From: Natrialba swarupiae
Lineage (GTDB): Archaea; Halobacteriota; Halobacteria; Halobacteriales; Natrialbaceae
Assembly (NCBI RefSeq): GCF_008245225.1
Contig: NZ_VTAW01000032.1
Span: 1-38,831 of the forward strand
DNA: 38,831 nucleotides
Reading direction: 5' to 3'
Shown: one piece after another, positions 32,987 to 38,831 of the stretch
Numbering within the stretch: the stretch's first letter is position 1
Layout: each line of letters begins with the position of its first letter
Position numbers and translations under genes: made by a program
The notes under the pieces: generated by a model
What the model was told of the DNA's origin: nothing
What the model saw: only the letters and a program-made list of their open reading frames with translations
Database searches by the model: none

Positions 32987-34474
32987 GTCCTCGAGTTCAG
33001 CCCGCAACAGCTGGTTTACGTCGCTCGGATCCGCGCTGCCGCCGGTCTTTTGCATGACCTGACCGACGAGGAAGTTGATCGCGCCGTCGTCGCCCGACTC
33101 GTAGTCCTCGACGGCCCCCTGATTCTCGTCGATCGCTTCGACGACGGCCTGTCGAACTTCGTCCCCGCTCGTCTTGCCCAGCCCCTCCTCGGCGACGACC
33201 TCGTCCGGGGTGCGGCCGTCGTCGAGCATCGAGCGCAGTACCGTCTCCCGGGCGTTTTTCGCCGTGATCTCGTCCTCGTCGACGAGCGCAACGAGTCGTT
33301 TGACCTCCTCGAGTCGCCCTTCGATTTCGGTGATCTCGATGTCGCGGTAGTTGAGTTCGCCCAGCAGGTTGTCGGCGACCCAGGTCGCCGCCAGATCTGG
33401 GTCGAACTCGCCGGCGACGTCCTCGTAGAAGTCCGCAACCTGCTTCGTCGAGGTGAGCTTGGAGGCAGCCTCCTCGTCGAGACCGTACTCGTCGCCGAAT
33501 CGCTCCCGTCGGGCCGAGGGCAGTTCCGGGATCGCGATCTCCTCCTTCCAGTCCGAGACGCGAAGCGGCGGGAGGTCGGCCTCCTCGAAGTACCGGTAAT
33601 CTTTCTCCTCTTCTTTCGACCGCATCGAGACCGTGATCCCCCGAGCCTCGTCCCAGTGGCGCGTCTCCTGTTCGACCGCCCGACCGCGCTGGATGGCGTT
33701 CTTTTGTCGGGTCTCCTCGTAGGCCAGCGCCTTCTGTGCGCCCTTGTGACTCGAAATGTTCTTGACCTCGGTGCGGTTGGCTGCCTCGAGTGCGTCCGCA
33801 CTGATCTCGTCTGCATTGTCGCCGTCGATCTCCGCTTCGGGGATGATCGAGAGGTTGGCGTCGATCCGCAGACTGCCGTCGCGTTCGGCGTCGAAGATGC
33901 CCAGATACTCGAGTACTTCCTCGAGTTCGGCGAGGAACGCCCGTACTTCGTCGGGACTGCGAAAGTCCGGCGCGGTGACGATCTCCATCAGCGGCGTGCC
34001 GGCGCGGTTGTAGTCGACGAGCGTGTAGTCGGCGGTGTCGATCCCGCCGCCGACGTGCTGGAGGCTCCCCGGGTCCTCCTCTAAGTGTGCGCGCTCGATC
34101 GTCACCGAGCGTCGCGTGCCCTCGACGCTCACCTCGAGTTCGCCGTCGGCACAGATCGGCTCGTCGTACTGCGTGATCTGGAAGTTCTTGGGCAGATCGG
34201 GGTAGTAGTAGTTCTTCCGGTGAAAGCGGGTTTCCTCGGGGATGTCGGCGTCGATCGCCTTCCCGATCTTCACCGCCGCCTCGACGGCACCCTCGTTCAA
34301 CACCGGTAACGCACCCGGGAGGCCAAGACAGACCGGACAGACGTTCTCGTTGGGCTCGTCCGTCTGCTCGGTCGAGCAGCCACAGAAAATCTTCGTGTCG
34401 GTCTCCAGCTGGACGTGGACCTCGAGCCCGACGACGGTCACGAGGTCGCCCTGCTGGACGGTTTGTGCGGTCAT
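32984..34474 (-). CDS. gatB: Asp-tRNA(Asn)/Glu-tRNA(Gln) amidotransferase subunit B
   Basis: The 496-aa protein has the GatB opening VVGLEVHVQLET, the zinc motif CGCS...CPVCLGLPGALP, the HRKNYYYPDLPKNFQITQYDEPI segment and, at the C-terminus, the helical YqeY-like domain that binds tRNA. With GatA and GatC it converts misacylated Glu-tRNA(Gln) and Asp-tRNA(Asn) to the amides. GatA and GatC are not adjacent here. The ATG at 34474 lies 29 bases after a TAAAAC box (34501-34506); the open frame continues to 34633 but the promoter lies within that extension. Its TGA stop abuts repeat copy F. Confidence 0.95.
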   Translation of the reverse strand: MTAQTVQQGDLVTVVGLEVHVQLETDTKIFCGCSTEQTDEPNENVCPVCLGLPGALPVLNEGAVEAAVKIGKAIDADIPEETRFHRKNYYYPDLPKNFQITQYDEPICADGELEVSVEGTRRSVTIERAHLEEDPGSLQHVGGGIDTADYTLVDYNRAGTPLMEIVTAPDFRSPDEVRAFLAELEEVLEYLGIFDAERDGSLRIDANLSIIPEAEIDGDNADEISADALEAANRTEVKNISSHKGAQKALAYEETRQKNAIQRGRAVEQETRHWDEARGITVSMRSKEEEKDYRYFEEADLPPLRVSDWKEEIAIPELPSARRERFGDEYGLDEEAASKLTSTKQVADFYEDVAGEFDPDLAATWVADNLLGELNYRDIEITEIEGRLEEVKRLVALVDEDEITAKNARETVLRSMLDDGRTPDEVVAEEGLGKTSGDEVRQAVVEAIDENQGAVEDYESGDDGAINFLVGQVMQKTGGSADPSDVNQLLRAELED

Positions 34475-34500
34475 TGCGCCCTGATTCGGGGCGGGTAGGG

Positions 34501-34506
34501 TAAAAC
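34501..34506 (-). promoter_or_regulatory. Promoter of gatB
   Basis: TAAAAC on the plus strand (GTTTTA on the minus strand) is centred about 29 bases before the ATG at 34474. The rest of the 287-base gap up to 34761 holds no gene or RNA that I can see. Confidence 0.5.
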
Positions 34507-34761
34507 GTAACGGGACAGAGTTGCGCGTCGGATCGGATTCAGAACGGTGTACGTCTCGCTCGCACTCGAGGGCCAACACTGGCCGTGCTGTCCGCTGGTT
34601 GGCAAGCTGGAGTGCGATGACGTTCATAGACAACCGAGAGTCCTCGAGACGTAGAGGACGGAGTCTGGAGGCGGTGGAGTTCGACTGCTGACCGATCGGC
34701 CGCCACCGAACGGTACGCCGGAGGACGTTCTCGGTCGAACGATCCGCTCGAAGACGACCGA

Positions 34762-36597
34762 TCAGAATACGTCCGGGAAGAGCACGTAGACGAAAATCAG
34801 CGTCAAGAAACCGACGAAAGCGGTGTAGTACACGAGCGGAATGAGGTTCAACCGAATGACGCGGCCCTCTTCGCCGACGAGGCCGACGGTCGCGAGGGCG
34901 GCGACGACGTTGTGGATCGCCACGAGATTGCCAATCGCTCCGCCAACGGCCTGTGCGCCGACCACGAGTTCTCGTGAAATGCCGAGCCGTTCGGCGGCGA
35001 TGAACTGGAACGGACCGAAGGTGATGTTGCTAACCGTGTTCGACCCGACCAGCGCTGCACCGAGGGCACCGATGAGCGCCGCAACCATCGGATAGACCGG
35101 ACCGAACACGTTGGCCGTGGCCGTTCCGAGCACGACGATCATACTCTCAGTACCGGACGCGTGCGATCCGGACTGGAGCATGACGTGAGCCATCGCCAGG
35201 ACGAACACGAGCGCGATCAGCGGCGAGGAGAGTTTCGACGTGGCACCGAGCCAGGCTTCCGACACTTGCTGGCGAGACATACCGAAGATGGCGATCGCCG
35301 CGACGGCGCTGACGAGCAACCACATCCCCGGCACGTAGATGAAGTTGATCTCGTTGCTGAGAGTGGTTCCGAGGATATTCGTCCACTCGAACAGAAACAC
35401 CCCGACGGATATTTCGCCGATGCTCGTCACGAACGTGCCGAGGCTCAGCGAAACCTGTGTCCCGAGTAGCGTCACCGATTCGCCCTGCAACAGCGCGGGC
35501 AGTGGTTCGACGACGCGGGTGACGAGCAAGAGCACGACCAACAGGAGGTACGGCGACCAGGCCCGCAGGATCGAAATGTCGTGGGTGGCATCCAGCATCG
35601 GACTGACGTCGCTTGGTTTGATCGAGCCGAGCCAGTGATCCGGCCACTCCGACTGCTCCGGAAAGGTCCACTCGTCTTCCGGCAGGAAATACCCCGCCCG
35701 GAGCGCGCCGATCACGATGGCTGCGCCGACCATCGAGCCAATCAGCGCCGGGAACTCGGCACTGATGTACCACGCCGACAACCAGTAGGGAATCGCGAAC
35801 GCGAACCCCGCGAACAGACAGAGCGGCCACACCTCGAGCGCCGGCGCGATCGACCGGTCCGCCGGATCGTCGAAGAAGTAGACGATCATTCCCACGACGA
35901 AAAGCGGCATGACGAATCCCACGAGGAGATGGTACGTGGCGGCCCACGCGGCCACGTTGATCGCGAATTCGGTCGCGGTCATGCCCTCGGCTTCGATCGC
36001 CGTTCGTATGCGCGAGACGCCTGCCATCGGCTCTCTGATCCCGACCATGATCGGCGTCCCCACCGCGCCGTAGGTGACGGCGATGATGTGGCCGATCAGT
36101 GCAGCGACGACGGCCGCGAGCGCAGGGAAGCCGAGGCCGAGCAACAGCGGTGCCACGACCGCGGCCGGCGCGCCGAATCCGGCCGCGCCTTCGATGAACG
36201 TCGAGAGGAAAAACGCGACCAGAACGATCTGTACGCGTCGGTCCTCGCTGATCGTCGCGAATCCGCTGTTGAGAACGTCGAACGCTCCAGCCCGGAGCAT
36301 CGTGTACAACAACACGAGCGCCCCGAAAACGATGAAGAGAATCTGGACCGCCGTGAGCAGGCCTTCGATCGTCGCCGCGATAATCCACGAGGGAGGCATT
36401 CTCCAGACGAAAAAGCCGACGAGAACTGCCGACACCCACGCGATTGGCATCGCTCGAGTCGCAGGCCAGAGGAGACCGACGAGGAGCACGCCAACGACGA
36501 TCAACGGTGTCGCTGCCAGCACGACCGCGACCGCATCAGCAAGCATCGCTGCTCCGACCGTCCCTCCGTCCACTCCACGTAGTCCGCCGTGGATCAC
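34762..36597 (-). CDS. lctP: L-lactate permease (LctP family)
   Basis: The 611-aa protein has about 14 membrane helices. LctP-family signatures are seen: FIEGAAGFGAPAAVVAPLL in the first third, HIIAVTYGAVGTPIMVG, GSNTVSNITFGPFQ and AIGNLVAIHNVVAA near the end. These transporters take up lactate (also glycolate) with protons. A GTG at 36597 gives a leader of about 10 bases from a TTTATAAG box (36631-36638); an ATG at 36546 (MLADAVAVV) is an alternative start. No lactate dehydrogenase genes are in the window. The neighbouring transducer gene is on the same strand. Confidence 0.92.
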   Translation of the reverse strand: MIHGGLRGVDGGTVGAAMLADAVAVVLAATPLIVVGVLLVGLLWPATRAMPIAWVSAVLVGFFVWRMPPSWIIAATIEGLLTAVQILFIVFGALVLLYTMLRAGAFDVLNSGFATISEDRRVQIVLVAFFLSTFIEGAAGFGAPAAVVAPLLLGLGFPALAAVVAALIGHIIAVTYGAVGTPIMVGIREPMAGVSRIRTAIEAEGMTATEFAINVAAWAATYHLLVGFVMPLFVVGMIVYFFDDPADRSIAPALEVWPLCLFAGFAFAIPYWLSAWYISAEFPALIGSMVGAAIVIGALRAGYFLPEDEWTFPEQSEWPDHWLGSIKPSDVSPMLDATHDISILRAWSPYLLLVVLLLVTRVVEPLPALLQGESVTLLGTQVSLSLGTFVTSIGEISVGVFLFEWTNILGTTLSNEINFIYVPGMWLLVSAVAAIAIFGMSRQQVSEAWLGATSKLSSPLIALVFVLAMAHVMLQSGSHASGTESMIVVLGTATANVFGPVYPMVAALIGALGAALVGSNTVSNITFGPFQFIAAERLGISRELVVGAQAVGGAIGNLVAIHNVVAALATVGLVGEEGRVIRLNLIPLVYYTAFVGFLTLIFVYVLFPDVF

Positions 36598-36630
36598 TCA
36601 TCACACACATTATTTTGTGGAGATATCCGA

Positions 36631-36638
36631 TTTATAAG
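36631..36638 (-). promoter_or_regulatory. Promoter of the lactate permease gene
   Basis: TTTATAAG (minus-strand CTTATAAA) is centred about 37 bases before the GTG at 36597. The predicted transcription start near 36607 gives a short leader. Confidence 0.5.
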
Positions 36639-36811
36639 TTTGGATGGGTGTTGGTATCAGGCGTCTCGACGGAACTGGCCGGCGTCGATCCGACGAAAGG
36701 ACGTGACGCCATCTGGAACGTCCTCCACGAAACCGTCATATTCCCACGCTTTGATAACAGCCACCGCTGTTCGTGCTGGTGGCCGATTCGCGAGCGGGAG
36801 TACGATGCTGG

Positions 36812-38779
36812 TCACCGACTCCCATCGCTCTCCGAAATCTCGTCCGCCCGAGAGAGTTCACCCACTTTCTCCTGTAACTCGACGACGGTCCGCTGTTGAG
36901 TCGTCGTCTCGTCGATTATCTCGCTGGCGGCGTCGGTGACTTCTCGAGAGTGAGTTTCGGCGGTTTCGACCATCGCGAGTACTTCTTCGACGCTCGAGGC
37001 CTGATCGTCGTTCGCTTTCGCGACCTCGTCGATCTGTTCGGATGCGGAGGTGACCGATTCTTCGATATGTTCGAACGAGTCGACGACGTCTTCGATCGAG
37101 CCGTCCATCGATTCGATCTGTCCGTGTGCCTGCTCGACAGCGGTGACGGTCTCGTGGGACATCGACTGGAGCTCGCGGATGTAGTCGGTGATCTCGTCGG
37201 TGTGTGACTGCGTTTCCTCGGCCAACGATTTGATCTCGTCGGCGACGACGGCGAATCCGGCTCCGTCATCGCCTGCGGTGGCGGCTTCGATCGAGGCGTT
37301 CAACGCGAGCAGGTTGGTCTGGTCGGCGACGCCGTCGATGATTTCGACGACCTGCTCGATCTCTTCGAGGTTGTCGGAGAGGGCGGTGATGGTGTCGACG
37401 AGTTCTTTGCTTACGTCCGCGACGTCGCCGCCGACGCGTTTTGCCTCGCTACTCGCGTCGACGCCAGTTTCGACGCGCTCCTGTGCGCGCTGGGCGGCGT
37501 CGGCGACCTCCTTCGATGTTGCGGCGATCTCTTCCATCGTCGCACTGTAGGACTCGACCTCGTTTTTCGTCTCCTGGAGCGCGTCGTTCTGTTCGTCGAG
37601 TGTCTCCTCGACAGTGTCGGCCGACGCCGCAGCGTCGTGGATCGAATCCGCGAGCTGATCGGTCGTTTCGTTTACGTCGTCGACGAGCGTCTGGAAGCTG
37701 TTGGCCATCTCGTTGACTTCGTTGACGATGTCGAGCAACTCCTCGTCGACGACGTCGTGTTCGTCCTCGTAGTCGACGCGAGCTGCCAGCTCGCCGCCGC
37801 CGATCCGCTGGAGGACGTCGGTCACGTTCTCGACGAGGTCGGTCATCGCCTCGTCTCGTCGAACTTCCTCGGTCTGGTCCCGGATGATCTCGAAGACGGC
37901 CTGGAACTCGCCGTTCTCGTCGAAGATGGGCACGGCCCAGAACTCGACTTCGATCGTCTCGTCGCCGAGCGTCGTCGCGGTACTCGTATCGTAGAAGACC
38001 GGTTTTTCGGAGTAGGGAGTTTCGTAACGCTCGACGCCGTACTCCTCGTCAGCGCTGTGAGGATGTTTCACGACCTTGTCGGCTAACGTGAGCTTTCGGG
38101 CACCCTCGCTGTAGGTCGCTTTCACGACGCTGTTTTGTGCGGTCTTCCCCATCGCCTCCTCTCGTTCCATACCGACGAACGCCGTGTGGCCGTAATTCCA
38201 GCCGACGACGCGGTGGTCCGCATCGAGCATGTAGACGGGAAACGGAATCGCCTCCAGAACCGCTTCGATCGTCAGATACGAATCGGCGTATTCGTCCGTC
38301 CGTTGCGCTCCGAACTCCTCGACAGCCGTCGCGACGTCGCCGAGCATCGTTCCCAATCCCGCTCGAAGCTCGGATTTCACCGCCTCGGCACGGCCGGCCT
38401 CGAGACGGTCGAACGCCTCCTCGAGCAGCGAATCGACGATCACCTCGTAGGAACGGACGAACTCCCCCGGCGAACACCCCTGTTTCATGTACCGCTCGCT
38501 TTCGGCCGTAACGGTATCGGCGTCCCACTCGGAGTCGTCGGCTATCACCGTCGAAAGGCGGTTTGCTCGATCCTCCTGTATCGCTGTCGGAACCTCTGTG
38601 TTGTGAACGCCGTCTAGCTCGTCAGGTGAGACGTCGATGCTGAGATCGAGAGCCCGGTGATCGCCTTCCGGCGGTGATGGCGACGTATTCGAATCCGACG
38701 GTTCCAGCTGTGGGTCTGACTCGCCGCTCGATCGGGAACTCTTGTTTCGTATATGAGGGTACCACAGAATCATTGACAC
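36812..38779 (-). CDS. Soluble methyl-accepting chemotaxis transducer with PAS domain
   Basis: The 655-aa protein has no membrane helix, so it is a cytoplasmic transducer. Residues about 60-165 are helical and acidic (resembling the N-terminal sensor helices of soluble haloarchaeal transducers); residues about 170-310 form a PAS domain ([21 protein letters not shown], then [20 protein letters not shown]). A coiled-coil of about 300 residues ends in the signalling tip [40 protein letters not shown], which binds CheA and CheW. The ligand is unknown. The start is a GTG at 38779; an ATG at 38773 is equally possible. It is upstream of the lactate permease gene on the same strand with about 210 bases between them. 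Confidence 0.9.
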   Translation of the reverse strand: MSMILWYPHIRNKSSRSSGESDPQLEPSDSNTSPSPPEGDHRALDLSIDVSPDELDGVHNTEVPTAIQEDRANRLSTVIADDSEWDADTVTAESERYMKQGCSPGEFVRSYEVIVDSLLEEAFDRLEAGRAEAVKSELRAGLGTMLGDVATAVEEFGAQRTDEYADSYLTIEAVLEAIPFPVYMLDADHRVVGWNYGHTAFVGMEREEAMGKTAQNSVVKATYSEGARKLTLADKVVKHPHSADEEYGVERYETPYSEKPVFYDTSTATTLGDETIEVEFWAVPIFDENGEFQAVFEIIRDQTEEVRRDEAMTDLVENVTDVLQRIGGGELAARVDYEDEHDVVDEELLDIVNEVNEMANSFQTLVDDVNETTDQLADSIHDAAASADTVEETLDEQNDALQETKNEVESYSATMEEIAATSKEVADAAQRAQERVETGVDASSEAKRVGGDVADVSKELVDTITALSDNLEEIEQVVEIIDGVADQTNLLALNASIEAATAGDDGAGFAVVADEIKSLAEETQSHTDEITDYIRELQSMSHETVTAVEQAHGQIESMDGSIEDVVDSFEHIEESVTSASEQIDEVAKANDDQASSVEEVLAMVETAETHSREVTDAASEIIDETTTQQRTVVELQEKVGELSRADEISESDGSR

Positions 38780-38831
38780 ACCTCGATCGTCGTTTTGCCA
38801 GGGTTAGCTCCTCGTTTGTAGTTGGCGATAG

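Noticed and set aside
34735-34764. TGATCGGTCGTC after the lactate permease stop, similar to the left end of copy C
   Set aside because: The match ends after eight bases and there is no opposite arm with CCGTA.
1-38831. CRISPR arrays, tRNA genes and complete insertion sequences
   Set aside because: No regularly spaced repeats, no tRNA T-loop patterns with cloverleaf support, and no transposase-like proteins were seen.

Overview
The window reads as part of a haloarchaeal chromosome. The DNA is GC-rich, the proteins are strongly acidic, and many genes have an AT-rich box A centred about 26-28 bases before the start codon with no Shine-Dalgarno sequence, which suggests leaderless transcripts. 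Marker genes are archaeal: the 7S SRP RNA, L37Ae, RpoP, Pcc1, prefoldin beta, archaeosortase A and a FolC-FolP fusion. The family content fits a Natrialbales-type haloarchaeon, but that placement is inference.

Layout. Positions 1-1700 are visibly AT-richer and accessory-looking: the end of a possible gene, an ICMT-like membrane methyltransferase and a MazF-type toxin-antitoxin pair. Positions 1747-6303 hold a molybdenum-cofactor group (YqeC, MobA, a hypothetical gene and a cysteine-type formate dehydrogenase alpha subunit). Next come uridine kinase, a membrane protein and the FolC-FolP fusion (6362-10588). The SRP RNA lies at about 10757-11060. Topoisomerase I (11180-15325, minus) carries a 536-residue intein. 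Then come a lipoprotein-like BAAT/dienelactone-hydrolase homologue whose nucleophile position is Ala, a MATE exporter, a Wzx-type flippase, an FxLYD lipoprotein, SurE and a DUF2103 protein.

The information-processing cluster L37Ae-RpoP-Pcc1-(small membrane protein)-prefoldin beta-DUF3194 is at 22991-24941. The right third carries haloarchaeal hypotheticals, archaeosortase A, an Mre11/SbcD-like phosphoesterase, an amine-oxidase-type FAD protein, an MBL-fold hydrolase, GatB, an L-lactate permease and a soluble PAS-containing chemotaxis transducer.

The most unusual signal is a family of seven dispersed, imperfectly palindromic elements of 70-86 bp, at about 4004, 10586, 11113, 18589, 23683, 31453 and 32901. 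Their ends read TACGG...CCGTA. In six of the seven, one end abuts exactly the TGA stop codon of a gene (folCP, topA, the MATE exporter, pcc1, a 44-aa membrane protein, gatB), so the stop codon and the repeat form TGATACGG or a close variant. Three copies have TGA at the far end too, like a 3-bp target duplication. The elements would lie in the 3' untranslated regions of otherwise unrelated genes. They may be mobile palindromes with stop-codon targeting, a 3'-end processing or termination device, or both.
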